Counted from the first letter of the stretch, positions 1-8,830 are shown. The stretch is DNA of 64,000 nucleotides from Blastococcus saxobsidens (GCF_002938435.1 NZ_POQT01000023.1:1-64000); one strand, 5' to 3'. Notes: generated by a model not told the origin, from the sequence alone. Translations and numbers: made by a program.

Positions 1-113
1 GCGGTCATGGCGAGAGGGAAACGCCCGGTCACATTCCGAACCCGGAAGCTAAGCCTCTCAGCGCCGATGGTACTGCCCTGGAGACGGGGTGGGAGAGTAG
101 GACACCGCCGGAC
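1..113 (+). rRNA. rrf: 5S ribosomal RNA (5' end just outside the window)
   Basis: The first ~113 bases match the bacterial 5S rRNA pattern: GGCGGTCATGGCGAGAGGGA-like 5' helix, the CCGAACCCGGAAG loop region, GCCGATGGTACTG, and a closing GGGAGAGTAGGACACCGCCG that pairs with the 5' end. Only a few bases of the 5' end lie before position 1. It implies that 16S and 23S genes lie to the left of this window. Confidence 0.95.
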
Positions 114-123
114 ATACTTTCAC

Positions 124-159
124 CGAAGGGGCCCCAGCATCCGTGCTGGGGCCCCTTCG
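124..159 (+). terminator. rRNA operon terminator hairpin
   Basis: Perfect 16-bp arms (124-139 and 144-159, CGAAGGGGCCCCAGCA and its complement) around a 4-base loop, 11 bp after the 5S gene. It ends in CTTCGCC rather than a T-run, as is usual for high-GC actinobacterial terminators. Confidence 0.85.
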
Positions 160-386
160 CCATTCCCGGACAATCCCCCCGGCAGAAAGTGCACGAACTG
201 CCCGGGCAGCCTGCGGACGCGCGCGTTACTGGTGGCTGCCCATTGGCCTCGCGTCTCGCGCCACGTGACGAAAGTGCTGTCCAGGACTGTGGTGCAGCTA
301 CTGCCGCGGGGGCCACCGGACTGATCTGCCTCGGGTGGCGTCGCCTAGGGTCCGGTAGACCTACCGCCGTTCAGCGAGGAGTGCCC
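160..386. other. intergenic, no gene seen
   Basis: No convincing coding signal. The open frame running through this stretch joins the DUF4333 gene but has no ribosome-binding site and no family similarity before 387. It probably holds the promoter of the next gene. Confidence 0.5.
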
Positions 387-692
387 GTGGCCCGTCGTGC
401 GCTGCTCGGCTTCGTCGCCGTGCTGTCCGCGGGCTCGACCGCCTGCGGCGCGGACCGGGTGCCGGCCGACGCCGTCGCCGCCGAAGCCGCGGCCGTGCTG
501 GCGGAGCGGACCGGCGTCCGCAGCCAGGTCAGCTGTCCGGACGAGCTCGAGGTCGTCCCCGGCACCGCGCTGCGCTGCGAGCTCACGCCGGAGGGCGCCA
601 GCGAGCGGTACGGGGTGACCGTGACGGTCACCTCGGTCGACGGCGATGACGTCGACGTCGCGGTCGAGGTGGACGACGCGCCGGCCGCCTGA
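387..692 (+). CDS. DUF4333-type small exported protein
   Basis: A 101-residue protein. The start chosen is GTG at 387, six bases after a GCGAGGAG ribosome-binding site; GTG 381 is an in-frame alternative too close to that site. The N-terminus has Arg residues, a hydrophobic segment and a Cys at the end (STAC, a poor lipobox), so it is probably exported and possibly a lipoprotein. The remainder fits DUF4333: VSCPDELEVVPG, then LRCEL, then YGVTVTVTSVDG, with the two conserved Cys of that fold. The function of DUF4333 is unknown. It stands alone between the rRNA operon and the convergent egtE gene. Confidence 0.7.
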   Translation: MARRALLGFVAVLSAGSTACGADRVPADAVAAEAAAVLAERTGVRSQVSCPDELEVVPGTALRCELTPEGASERYGVTVTVTSVDGDDVDVAVEVDDAPAA

Positions 693-708
693 GGTCCGGA
701 GCAAGGCC

Positions 709-1842
709 TCAGAGCGCGGCGGCGAGCGCCTCCAGGTCGTCGACGGAGGCGTCCAGGTGCGGTGACACCCGCAGCACCGGGCCGGTCATCTCCCCCGGGG
801 CACGCTCGGGGCCGAAGGCGCTCAGCACGATGCCGTGCTCGGTGAGCAGCCGAGCACGGGTCGCGACGACGTCGATCCCCTCGGGCGGCCGCAGCGTCGT
901 CGTCGCCGTCGGTTCGTCGTGCGGCTCGACCACCTGCCACCCGCCCACGCCGTTGAGCAGCTCCCGGGTCGCCCGGCCGAGGGCGGCCAGCCGCTCCCGC
1001 ACCGCGACCGGTCCGCCGGCCAGGTGCTCCCCCACCGCCACCACCAGGCCGATGCGCCCGGCGACGTGGGCCTCGCCCGACTCGAAGGCCCGCATGGGCG
1101 GGACGCCCTCCGGCTCGGGCAGCACGGGCACCAGCTGGGCGGCCACCGCCGGGCGCGCGAACAGCATGCCGACGCCGCGCGGGCCGGCCAGCCACTTGCG
1201 GGAGGTGCCGTAGACGACGTCGGCCCCCAGGTCGACGTCCACGTGCCCGAGGGACTGCGCGGCGTCCAGGACCAGCGGCACCCCCGCCTCCCGGCACAGG
1301 GCGATCACCTCGCGGGCCGGCTGCAGCAGGCCGCGGTGGCTCCCGATGTGCGTGAAGTGCACGAAGCTCGGCGGGTAGCCCGCCAGCAGCCTCTCGATCC
1401 CCTCCAGGTCGGCGCGGCCCAGGCCGTCGACCGGCAAGGGCTCGGGACGCAGCCCGGCCGCCCGCAGCTGGGCGACGTTGGGCGCGAACTCCCCCGGCAG
1501 GCACGCGACCCGGGAGCCGGCCGGCAGCCGCCAGCCGCTGAGCAGCGCCACCAGCGCCGCCTGCGCCGACTCGACGAACGCGACGTCGGCCGCCGCCATG
1601 CCGACCAGGCCGGCCAGCACCGACCGGCCCTGCTGGAGCAGGTCCTCCGCGGTGGCCTCGGCCACGTAGCCGCCCAGTTCCGCCTCGTGGCGCGCGTGGT
1701 GCGCGGCCGCCTCCAGGGCGCGGTGGGTCTGCCGGCTGGAGGCGGCGCTGTCCAGGTGGCGGCCGGCCGGCCGCGGGCGGACCGAGCGCCAGTGCGCGCC
1801 CAGTTCCTCGTGCGGCAGGCGGTCGTCGTTCGGGGCGGTCAC
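709..1842 (-). CDS. egtE: EgtE, PLP-dependent C-S lyase of ergothioneine biosynthesis
   Basis: A 377-residue class V aminotransferase-fold protein. EgtE cleaves the hercynylcysteine sulfoxide intermediate to give ergothioneine. Diagnostic stretches are HLDSAASSRQTHRAL and ARHEAELGGYVAEA near the N-terminus, THIGSHRGLLQP mid-protein, the PLP-binding DAAQSLGHVDVDLGAD (Asp-Ala-Ala-Gln), and TSRKWLAGPRGVG with the Schiff-base Lys; these resemble mycobacterial EgtE closely. Length matches the family. The usual neighbours egtA, egtB, egtC and egtD are not in this window, so the pathway would be split, or the enzyme acts on a related sulfoxide. Start is GTG with a weak upstream GGAG; the stop faces the DUF4333 gene. 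Confidence 0.85.
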   Translation of the reverse strand: MTAPNDDRLPHEELGAHWRSVRPRPAGRHLDSAASSRQTHRALEAAAHHARHEAELGGYVAEATAEDLLQQGRSVLAGLVGMAAADVAFVESAQAALVALLSGWRLPAGSRVACLPGEFAPNVAQLRAAGLRPEPLPVDGLGRADLEGIERLLAGYPPSFVHFTHIGSHRGLLQPAREVIALCREAGVPLVLDAAQSLGHVDVDLGADVVYGTSRKWLAGPRGVGMLFARPAVAAQLVPVLPEPEGVPPMRAFESGEAHVAGRIGLVVAVGEHLAGGPVAVRERLAALGRATRELLNGVGGWQVVEPHDEPTATTTLRPPEGIDVVATRARLLTEHGIVLSAFGPERAPGEMTGPVLRVSPHLDASVDDLEALAAAL

Positions 1843-1872
1843 GACTCCACGCTAGGCGACGGCGCGGACGGC

Positions 1873-2658
1873 CTAGCTCTCCAGCACCCCGCGGGCCACG
1901 GAGACCCCGGAGTGCGTCGGGTCGCCGTCCAGCGGCTCGACGGAGACGTCGACGATCGGGAACTCGCCGAGGTCCAGGCCCGTCGGCAGCTCGAAGGTCT
2001 GCGTGCCCGGCCGGACGACGCCGAGCGGCACCATGTCGACGACGCCGGGCTCGATCACCCACAGCTCGTAGTACTCGTCGTCCAGATCGGGCGCGTCCAG
2101 CACCACCCGCAGGGCGCGGGTGCCGTCGCCGCGGACGACCACCTCGGCCCGGCCGGACGTCGGCTCGTCGGTGAGCGCGTCGAGTGCCACCGCCGCGACC
2201 GGTTCGACGTCGTCGCCGCCGCGCACGAGACCCACCGCGCCGGCGCCCACCACGGCACCGGCGACCGCGGCGGCGGCCACCAGCAGCAGCTTCGGCCGGC
2301 GGGAGCGGAACGGCAGGACCTGGCCGCCGGCCGGGGACCCGGGCGGAGCGGGCGGGGGAGCGACGGGGGCCGTGGGGCGGGCGGTCACCGGCGACGGCGC
2401 CGCGACGGCGTGCGTCTCCGCGCGCGGAGCCGCGGACACCCCGGTGGCCGCGGCGATGCCGGCCCACACCGACGCCGGCGGCTGCACCGGCGCCGCGGGG
2501 GTCGCGAACTCGGGCACGGCGACGACGTCGACGGCCCGCTGCAGCGACCGGACCTCGGACCGGCAGTCGGCGCACGAGGCCAGGTGGGCGGCGTCGTCGG
2601 CCGGCAGGGGCTCTTTCAGCGCGGCCAGGGCGAGCTGTTCAGGCAGGCAGTGCGGCAC
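1873..2658 (-). CDS. Anti-sigma factor, RskA (anti-sigma-K) family
   Basis: A 261-residue membrane anti-sigma factor. The N-terminus carries a zinc-binding anti-sigma motif HLASCADCRSEV (His-x3-Cys-x2-Cys) at about residues 25-36. A long Ala/Pro-rich linker follows, then one membrane helix (LLLVAAAAVAGAVVGAG, about residues 125-145) and a C-terminal RskA domain with YYELWVIEPG...PLGVV...FELPTG and VSVEPLDGDPTHSG. The GTG start has a strong GGAGGTGGAC site and overlaps the sigma gene by 20 bp, so translation is probably coupled. By family knowledge the extracytoplasmic domain senses the signal and the zinc domain holds the sigma factor. Confidence 0.88.
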   Translation of the reverse strand: MPHCLPEQLALAALKEPLPADDAAHLASCADCRSEVRSLQRAVDVVAVPEFATPAAPVQPPASVWAGIAAATGVSAAPRAETHAVAAPSPVTARPTAPVAPPPAPPGSPAGGQVLPFRSRRPKLLLVAAAAVAGAVVGAGAVGLVRGGDDVEPVAAVALDALTDEPTSGRAEVVVRGDGTRALRVVLDAPDLDDEYYELWVIEPGVVDMVPLGVVRPGTQTFELPTGLDLGEFPIVDVSVEPLDGDPTHSGVSVARGVLES

Positions 2659-3289
2659 CGTCCACCTCCAATCGGGTCCTCAGGCGTTCGAGAGTGCGGC
2701 GGATGTGGGATTTGACGGTGCCCAGCGGGATCCCGGTGCGTTCCGCGATCTGGGCGTGGGTCAGGTCGGCGAAGAAGGCCAGCTCGATGATCCCGCGCTG
2801 CGGCTGGCCCAGGCGCTCCAGCTCGTCGAGCACGAGCATGCGGTCGGCGACGGCGGTGTCGACACCGGGGGAGGACCCGCGGGACGGCGCGGCCTCCGCC
2901 TCCGAGACGGCCGCCTCGGCCTCCCGGCGCTGGCGGTCGCGCTTGGCCCAGGTGTCGGCGATCTTGTGCCGGCAGACCCCGGTCAGCCAGGCGGGCAGCG
3001 GACCCTGGTCGGGCCGGTAGCGCGCCCGCCCGGTCCACGCGGAGATGAAGGTCTGCTGGGTGACGTCCTCGGCGTCCGGGCCCGGGCCGAAGGCGCGCAC
3101 CGCCATGCCGTGGACCTGGCCGGCCCATCGCTCGTAGGCCAGGGCCAGCGCCTGCTCGTCACCCGCGGCGAACCGGCGGTCCACCTCGGCGTCGTCCGGG
3201 TCCAGGACGCCCCGTGGCGCCGGTACCGGGTCGGAGGTCACCCCGGGAACGCTACCGAGGTGGGAAGGTCTGGCAAGCAGCCCGGTCAT
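2639..3289 (-). CDS. ECF RNA polymerase sigma factor, SigK-like
   Basis: A 216-residue ECF sigma factor. Region 2 shows ALALAYERWAGQVHGMAVRAFG and AEDVTQQTFISAW; region 4 shows LPQ-like spacing with GIIELAFFADLTHAQIAERTGIPLGTVKSHIRRTLERLR, a helix-turn-helix for -35 recognition. It is co-transcribed with the downstream RskA-type anti-sigma (20-bp overlap) and its start overlaps the sortase stop (ATGA at 3286-3289). The operon order suggests it controls the DUF4397 surface protein and sortase. An internal GTG at 3241 is a possible shorter start. Confidence 0.9.
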   Translation of the reverse strand: MTGLLARPSHLGSVPGVTSDPVPAPRGVLDPDDAEVDRRFAAGDEQALALAYERWAGQVHGMAVRAFGPGPDAEDVTQQTFISAWTGRARYRPDQGPLPAWLTGVCRHKIADTWAKRDRQRREAEAAVSEAEAAPSRGSSPGVDTAVADRMLVLDELERLGQPQRGIIELAFFADLTHAQIAERTGIPLGTVKSHIRRTLERLRTRLEVDGAALPA

Positions 3290-3953
3290 GGCGTGGCGCC
3301 CCCGAGCGGTTCGGCGACGACGACGACGTTGTCGCGGTAGCTCCGGTACTCGGGCAGGAACGGGCCGCCGCAGGTCAGCACGACCAGTCGGGGCGGCCCC
3401 TCACGCGCGAAGATCGCGTCCAGCGGCAGCACCTGCTTCTGCACCAGCTCGCGGGAGACCACCCGCCAGCGGGTGGTCCCGCCCGCCGCGTCCGTGACCG
3501 AGACCTCGTCGCCGGGCTCGGCCTCCCGCAGCGGGAAGAGCGCGCCGGGGCCCTGCTCGGCGTCGTCGACGTGCCCGGCGAGCACGGCGTTCCCGTCGTC
3601 CCCCGGAGCGGGGCCGAAGCGGTACCAGCCGACCCGGCCGACGTCCTCGGGGAGCTCCATCTGGCCGTCACCGGCGACCCCGACCGGGTCGACCGGCGCG
3701 GTCACGCCGAGGCCCGCCAGGTCCAGCCGCACCGGAGGAGGTGTGGCCGGGGCCTCGGCCGGGGCCGCCTCGCGGACGGTCACCGGGGGAAGGACGGAGG
3801 GCCCGGACGGCGCCGGGGGACGGCGTCCGGGCCCTCCAGGACCCGCTGGACCGAGGGACCCGCCGCCGCGTCCGGCCGGGACACGGCCCAGGCGGTCGGC
3901 GCACCGATCGCGAGGGCCAGGCCCAGCACGGCGGTGGCGGCGGCGGGTCGCAC
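3286..3953 (-). pseudogene. Class F sortase, interrupted by an apparent -1 frameshift
   Basis: The sortase domain lies at 3286-3783: MELPEDVGRVGWYRFG, catalytic His in VLAGHVDD, catalytic Cys in LVVLTCGG and Arg in YRSYRDN. As an open frame this part starts only at a GTG (3783) with no ribosome-binding site and lacks a membrane anchor. A well-formed start lies upstream: GAGGAGCTGACC then GTG at 3953, encoding VRPAAATAVLGLALAIGAP, a signal-anchor helix, in a different frame that stops at 3780. One missing base near the C-run at ~3787-3791 would join the two into a ~222-residue class F sortase of normal length. So the gene is broken, or the run was misread, or it is translated by frameshifting. 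It follows the DUF4397 gene by 25 bp and overlaps the sigma gene. Confidence 0.7.
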
Positions 3954-3978
3954 GGTCAGCTCCTCGGGGTGCGGACGA

Positions 3979-4800
3979 TCAGCGCGAGGAGCGGGCGAGC
4001 CGGACGGCGCCGGCACCGGCCAGCGCGAGACCGGCCACGGCCGCGGCACCGACCGGCAGGGGCAGGCCCGAGTCGTCGGCCAGGCCGGCGCTGCCGCCGG
4101 GGACGCCCGACGGCGCGGAGTGCTGGGCGGTGACCTGCTGGACGGCCAGCTCGTAGCCGGCGTCCTCGGAGCCCCACGCGTAGACGATGGTCGAGGTGCC
4201 CTCGGTCAGCGTCAGGTCGGCCGGGCCGATGGCGACGGTGTCGGTGCCCGCGACGACGACGTCGGCCGAGATGGTGCCGGCCGGGACGGTGAGGGTCTCC
4301 TCGTTCGGGTTGCTCAGCCCGTCGATGACGACCTGGCCGCCCGCGCGGACGTCGACGGCCGGGGCGGCGGCGGTGTGCCGCACGGTGACCCGCGCCTGGC
4401 CGGCCTGCACCGCGCTGGTGTCGTTGACGAACGGCGTCAGCGCCGGCTGCCAGGCCTCGGTCAGGTGCGCCACGACGGTGGCGTTCGCGCCGGCGGGGAC
4501 GGCCACGTCCGTCGCCGAGAGCAGCGGCTGCCCCGAGCCGTCGGCGGCGTCGGCGGGGAACACGGCCAGGTCGTAGGAACCGGCCGGCACCTTCAGCGGG
4601 TCGGTGAGCGTGCCCGGCTGGAAGTCGTCGATCAGCCGCTCGCCGTTGGCGTACACGTCGACGGGCAGGTCGGGCACGGCGTGCAGGACCGAGATCGTGG
4701 CGTCGTGGTCGTCGGCCAAGGCCGGCGTGGCGACCAGCGCCATGGCTCCGGCGGCGGTCAGGACACCAGCGGTGCGGCCGAGCGTGCGGACGGTGCTCAT
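3979..4800 (-). CDS. DUF4397 secreted cell-surface protein
   Basis: A 273-residue protein with a Sec signal peptide (MSTVRTLGRTAGVLTAAGAM... cut after ALA). Tandem DUF4397 immunoglobulin-like units follow: ISVLHAVPDLPVDVYANGE and later VTVRHTAAAPAVDVRAGGQ. The C-terminus has LPLPVG, then a hydrophobic helix (AAAVAGLALAGAGAVRL) and ARSSR, which resembles a sorting signal though it is not LPxTG. The ATG at 4800 follows AGAGGAAAGAC. It is the first gene of the operon with the class F sortase, sigma and anti-sigma genes, so surface anchoring by that sortase under SigK-type control is a reasonable inference. Confidence 0.85.
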   Translation of the reverse strand: MSTVRTLGRTAGVLTAAGAMALVATPALADDHDATISVLHAVPDLPVDVYANGERLIDDFQPGTLTDPLKVPAGSYDLAVFPADAADGSGQPLLSATDVAVPAGANATVVAHLTEAWQPALTPFVNDTSAVQAGQARVTVRHTAAAPAVDVRAGGQVVIDGLSNPNEETLTVPAGTISADVVVAGTDTVAIGPADLTLTEGTSTIVYAWGSEDAGYELAVQQVTAQHSAPSGVPGGSAGLADDSGLPLPVGAAAVAGLALAGAGAVRLARSSR

Positions 4801-4972
4801 GTCTTTCCTCTCGACGGGGGGGTGACGTAACCCCTCTTCCGCAGCCGTCCGGCATCTGGATGCACGGGTCGTACCCCCCCGCGATCGGGTGGGAGCGATC
4901 AAGCTGTCCGAGGCATCTGCCGATCCCGGTACGAGGAGGCGTGACCGGCGCCCTCCGGAGAAGGAGTCCACG

Positions 4973-6928
4973 GTGTCGCGTCTGTTCACCTCGTGGCGCC
5001 TACTGGCAGCTGCTCTCGGCGTCGCCATGGTGGGCGTCGGGGTCCTGGCGGTCCAGTTGCAGCAGCAGGACCGGGAGCGTGCGCTCGCGGCCGTCGTCGC
5101 CGAGGCGGCGATCATCAACGAGCTCCTGGTCGAGGTCGAGCTCCCCGTCGACGCCGCGCGCATGTCCGCGCTGCCGGCATCGACCGTGGCCCGGATCGAC
5201 CAGGGGGTCTCGTACCTGCAGGAGGACGGCCGCATCGTCGGCCTGCAGCTGTTCGCCCCCGACGGGCGGCTGCTGTACAGCGACACCGAGGACGCCGACC
5301 CGCTCAGCGACGACGAGACCGCGCTGCTGGGCAAGGTGCTCGCCGGTGAGCCGCAGGTCGAGTTCGAGCACGACGCCGGCCGTGCCCTGCCCACCGCCAC
5401 GGTGCTCAGCGAGCCCAGCGGCGCCGACCACCGGCCCAGCGGTCTGGTCTCGGAGATCCTGCTGCCCCAGGCCCAGGTGGCCGAGGAGCTGGCGGCGACC
5501 TCGCAGCGCCTGTTCGTCACCGCCGGCGCACTGCTGATCTCGCTGTTCGCGGCCGTGCTGGGTGGCCGGCGGCGGCTGAAGCGCCGGGAGCACGAGGCCC
5601 TGCACGACTCCCTCACCGGCCTCGGCAACCGGGCGATGCTGCTGCAGGCGGACCGGGCCCTGACCGGCCGCGGACGGTCGTCGGACGCCGGATCCGCCCT
5701 GCTGCTGCTCGACCTCGACGGTTTCAAGGACGTCAACGACACCCTCGGCCACGCGGTCGGCGACCGGCTGCTGGTCGAGGTGGCTCACGCGCTGCGCGCC
5801 TCGATGCGGTCGGGGGACCTCGCGACCCGACTGGGTGGCGACGAGTTCGCAGTCCTGCTGCGCCACGTCACCGACCCGGAGACGGCGACGCAGCGGGCCC
5901 GGGAGGTGGCGAGCCGGCTGGAACGGCCCTTCGCCGTCGACGGGGTGACCCTCGAGGTGGGCGTCAGCATCGGGGTGGCGCTCCGCCCGTGGCACGGGGA
6001 CGACATCGGGACGCTCCTCCAGCGCGCCGACGTGGCCATGTACCGGGCCAAGCGGGAGGGCAGCGGCGTCCGTCTCTACGAACCGGCCGACCAGCCCGGT
6101 GATGACATCCGGCTGGAGCTGCTCGCCGAGCTGCGCGGTGCGATCGAGAGGGGTGAGCTGCGACTGCACTTCCAGCCCAAGATCGCCCTGCGCACCGGCC
6201 GCACCATCGGCTTCGAGGCGCTGGTCCGCTGGCAGCACCCCGAGCGGGGGCTGCTGCTGCCCGCGGCGTTCCTGCCCGCTGCCGAGCGCACTGCCCTCAT
6301 GCGCCCCCTGACCGACTGGGTCCTGCGGGAGGCCATCCGCAGCTGCGCCGGGTGGCGGGCGGCCGGCTGGGACGTCGACGTGGCCGTCAACGTCTCGCCG
6401 TCCACCCTTCTCGACGAGGACTTCCCGACGCTGGTGACCGGGCTGCTGGCCGCCGAGGCGCTGCCCGGGCACGCGCTGGAGCTCGAGATCACCGAGACCG
6501 CCGCCATGGTGGACCCGCAGCGCACGGCCGACACGCTGCTCCGGCTGCAGGCCATGGGCGTGCGCGTCTCGATCGACGACTTCGGTGCCGGCTACACCTC
6601 GCTGTCCTACCTGAAGAACCTGCCGATCAGCGCCCTCAAGGTCGATCGCGGCTTCGTCACCAACCTCCTCACCGACCGCGCGGACGAGGCGGTGACCCGC
6701 ACCGTCGTCCAGCTGGCGCACGACCTCGGGCTGCTCGTCGTGGCCGAAGGGGTGGAGACGGCGGAGGTGCAGCAGCGCCTGGTCGAGCTGGGCTGCGACG
6801 AGGCGCAGGGGTACGTCATCGCCCGCCCCATGGAGCCCTCGTCGGTCCTCGACTGGCTGGCGGACGCGAGCCGGACGACGGCGCCCGTGGTCGGCGGGAG
6901 GTCGGCGCCCGCCGCGCTGCCCGGCTGA
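4973..6928 (+). CDS. Membrane GGDEF-EAL cyclic-di-GMP turnover protein
   Basis: A 651-residue protein: membrane helix at residues ~6-26, an extracytoplasmic sensor region of ~150 residues, a second helix at ~179-196, a GGDEF domain with intact LGGDEF near residue 287, and an EAL domain with FEALVRW near 413. The EAL residues look complete (NVSPSTL, ELEITETAA, DDFGAGYTSL, LKVDR, VAEGVET, EAQGYVIARP), so phosphodiesterase activity is likely. The GGDEF site is also intact; no RxxD inhibitory site is obvious just before it. The start is GTG with AAGGAG upstream. It is divergent from the DUF4397 operon across a ~170-bp promoter region. Confidence 0.92.
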   Translation: MSRLFTSWRLLAAALGVAMVGVGVLAVQLQQQDRERALAAVVAEAAIINELLVEVELPVDAARMSALPASTVARIDQGVSYLQEDGRIVGLQLFAPDGRLLYSDTEDADPLSDDETALLGKVLAGEPQVEFEHDAGRALPTATVLSEPSGADHRPSGLVSEILLPQAQVAEELAATSQRLFVTAGALLISLFAAVLGGRRRLKRREHEALHDSLTGLGNRAMLLQADRALTGRGRSSDAGSALLLLDLDGFKDVNDTLGHAVGDRLLVEVAHALRASMRSGDLATRLGGDEFAVLLRHVTDPETATQRAREVASRLERPFAVDGVTLEVGVSIGVALRPWHGDDIGTLLQRADVAMYRAKREGSGVRLYEPADQPGDDIRLELLAELRGAIERGELRLHFQPKIALRTGRTIGFEALVRWQHPERGLLLPAAFLPAAERTALMRPLTDWVLREAIRSCAGWRAAGWDVDVAVNVSPSTLLDEDFPTLVTGLLAAEALPGHALELEITETAAMVDPQRTADTLLRLQAMGVRVSIDDFGAGYTSLSYLKNLPISALKVDRGFVTNLLTDRADEAVTRTVVQLAHDLGLLVVAEGVETAEVQQRLVELGCDEAQGYVIARPMEPSSVLDWLADASRTTAPVVGGRSAPAALPG

Positions 6929-6941
6929 GGTCCGGGGCAGG

Positions 6942-7418
6942 ATGGCCGCTGTGCCGGATCGTGATCGGAACGCCGAGGGCAGGGCGCGCAACGCCCGCCC
7001 CCGGGACGCGCTCGGCCGGCCGCTCCCGCACGACGCCGTCGGTGAGGAACGCGCTCCGGAAGGCGTGCTGCGGGCGCCGGAGGTCGCCCTGTCCGAGGCG
7101 CAGGCGCTGCTGGACGCCGGCCGGCCCTTCCACGCCCACGAGGTGCTCGAGGACGCGTGGAAGACCGCGCCCGAGGAGGAGCGGCAGCTGTGGCGCGGGC
7201 TGGCCCAGCTCGCCGTCGGGCTGACCCACGCCGCGCGCGGCAACGACCGCGGGGCCGCCGCGCTGCTGGAACGTGGCGCCGGGAACGTCGAGGGGTACGC
7301 CGACCGCCGCCCGCACGGCGTGGACGTGCCGGGGCTGCTGGCCTGGGCGCGAGCCCTGGCCGTCGACCCGGGCTCCGGGCGCGACCCGGTCCGCAGCGCC
7401 CCGTCTCTGCGGGCCTGA
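6942..7418 (+). CDS. DUF309 family protein
   Basis: A 158-residue (or 155 from GTG 6951) protein. The core ALLDAGRPFHAHEVLEDAWK, ERQLWRGLAQLAVGLTHAARGN and ALLERGAGNVEGY is diagnostic of DUF309, a small all-helical metal-dependent-hydrolase-like family with a conserved FHAHEVLE...W motif and unknown function. It lies 13 bp after the GGDEF-EAL gene on the same strand and may be co-transcribed. It converges on the photolyase gene with a 6-bp gap. Confidence 0.85.
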   Translation: MAAVPDRDRNAEGRARNARPRDALGRPLPHDAVGEERAPEGVLRAPEVALSEAQALLDAGRPFHAHEVLEDAWKTAPEEERQLWRGLAQLAVGLTHAARGNDRGAAALLERGAGNVEGYADRRPHGVDVPGLLAWARALAVDPGSGRDPVRSAPSLRA

Positions 7419-7424
7419 GCGGGG

Positions 7425-8789
7425 TCAGCCGGCGCGCACGCGGGCGTAGCGGTCCAGCGCCACTTGGCGCTCGTGCGCGTGGTCGACGATCGGTTCCGGG
7501 TAGCCGTCGGGGATGCCGCCGGGCGCCGTCCACGGCTCGTGGACGTGGCGCGGATCGAGGTCGCGCAGCTCGGGGACCCACCGCTTCACGTAGGCGCCGT
7601 CCGGGTCGAACTTCTTGCCCTGGGTCACCGGGTTGAAGACCCGGTAGTAGGGCGAGGCGTCGGTGCCCGTGCCCGCCACCCACTGCCAGCCGTGGTTGTT
7701 GCTGGCCAGGTCGCCGTCGACCAGGTGCCGCATGAAGTGCCGGGCGCCGAGCGTCCACTCCTGGTGCAGGTCTTTGACCAGGAAGGAGGCGACGATCATG
7801 CGCACCCGGTTGTGCACGTAGGCCTCACCCAGCAGCTGGCGCATGCCGGCGTCGACGATCGGGAACCCGGTGCGGCCCTGTTCCCAGGCGCGCACCAGCT
7901 CCTCGGCGTGCGGACCGCTGTCGTAGCCCAGGGCCCGCAGCTCGGGCTTGAGGTACTCGCGGGCCGACTCCGGGCGGTGCCAGAGGACGTCGGCGTAGAA
8001 GTCCCGCCAGGCCAGCTCGTCGGTGTAGCGCCGCGCCGACTCGGTCTGCTCCCCGGCCGCGAGGTCGGCCACCAGCGTGCGCGGGTGGATGCAGCCGTAC
8101 TTCAGGTAGGCCGACAGCCGGCTGGTGCCGCTGGTGCCGGGGAGGTTGCGGCCCTCGGCGTAGCCGAGCAGGCGCTCGTCGCGGAAGAGGGCCCAGGCGT
8201 CGAGCGCGGCCTGCTCGCCGGCGGGCGGGAGGTCGGCGGTGGCCTCGGGCCTCGGGGGTGGGTCGTCGGAGCGGACGCCGGTCCGCCAGCGGACGGCACC
8301 GGGCGAGTGCGCCGGCGCGCGCCAGCCGTGCTCCCGCCAGGCCCGGGCGAAGGGGGAGAACACCTGGAACGGGGTGCCGTTCCGCTTGGTGATCCGGCCG
8401 GGGGTGACCAGGTAGGGCGAGCCGGTGCGTACGAAGGGGACGTCGCCGAGCGCCTGCTCCACCGCGTCGTCGCGGCGGCGGCCGTACGGTCCGGCGTCGG
8501 CGCTGACGTGGACCGACGTCGCCCCCACCTCGCGGACCAGCTCTGGCAGCACCCGGGCGGGGTCGCCGGACCGCAGCACCAGGGCGCCGCCCAGGTCGTC
8601 GTCGAGCGCGGTGAGGCAGTCGAGCAGGAAGCGCCGGCGGGGAGCGCCGGAGGGGCCCCAGAGCCGGTCGTCGAACACGAACACCGGCAGGACGTCGCCG
8701 TCCGGCCCGGCCGCGTCGGAGGCGGCCAGCAGCGCGGGGTGGTCGCCCAGTCGCAGGTCCCGCCGGAACCAGAGCAGAGCGGTGGGCAC
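7425..8789 (-). CDS. phrB: Deoxyribodipyrimidine photolyase
   Basis: A 454-residue class I photolyase that repairs cyclobutane pyrimidine dimers using light and FAD. The N-terminal Rossmann-type domain begins LLWFRRDLRLGDHPAL. The C-terminal FAD domain has GTSRLSAYLKYGCIHPR, ELAWRDFYADVLWHRP, GRTGFPIVDAGMRQL, VRMIVASFLVKDL and GDLASNNHGWQWVAGTGTDA, with the Trp residues of the electron-transfer chain present. The GTG at 8789 (VPTALLWF) is chosen because homology begins there; upstream in-frame starts add an Arg-rich extension lacking similarity and overlap the palindrome pair. It is divergent from the Fpg glycosylase, making a small DNA-repair pair. Confidence 0.92.
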   Translation of the reverse strand: MPTALLWFRRDLRLGDHPALLAASDAAGPDGDVLPVFVFDDRLWGPSGAPRRRFLLDCLTALDDDLGGALVLRSGDPARVLPELVREVGATSVHVSADAGPYGRRRDDAVEQALGDVPFVRTGSPYLVTPGRITKRNGTPFQVFSPFARAWREHGWRAPAHSPGAVRWRTGVRSDDPPPRPEATADLPPAGEQAALDAWALFRDERLLGYAEGRNLPGTSGTSRLSAYLKYGCIHPRTLVADLAAGEQTESARRYTDELAWRDFYADVLWHRPESAREYLKPELRALGYDSGPHAEELVRAWEQGRTGFPIVDAGMRQLLGEAYVHNRVRMIVASFLVKDLHQEWTLGARHFMRHLVDGDLASNNHGWQWVAGTGTDASPYYRVFNPVTQGKKFDPDGAYVKRWVPELRDLDPRHVHEPWTAPGGIPDGYPEPIVDHAHERQVALDRYARVRAG

Positions 8790-8830
8790 GAGGCCGAGCG
8801 TATGGACGCCGCCCGCCGCCCGCCTCTTCT

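Noticed and set aside
3780-3800. Programmed -1 frameshifting in the sortase gene
   Set aside because: The junction TCC TTC CCC CGG TGA does not offer an X XXY YYZ slippery heptamer in the first frame; a lost base or read error explains it more simply.
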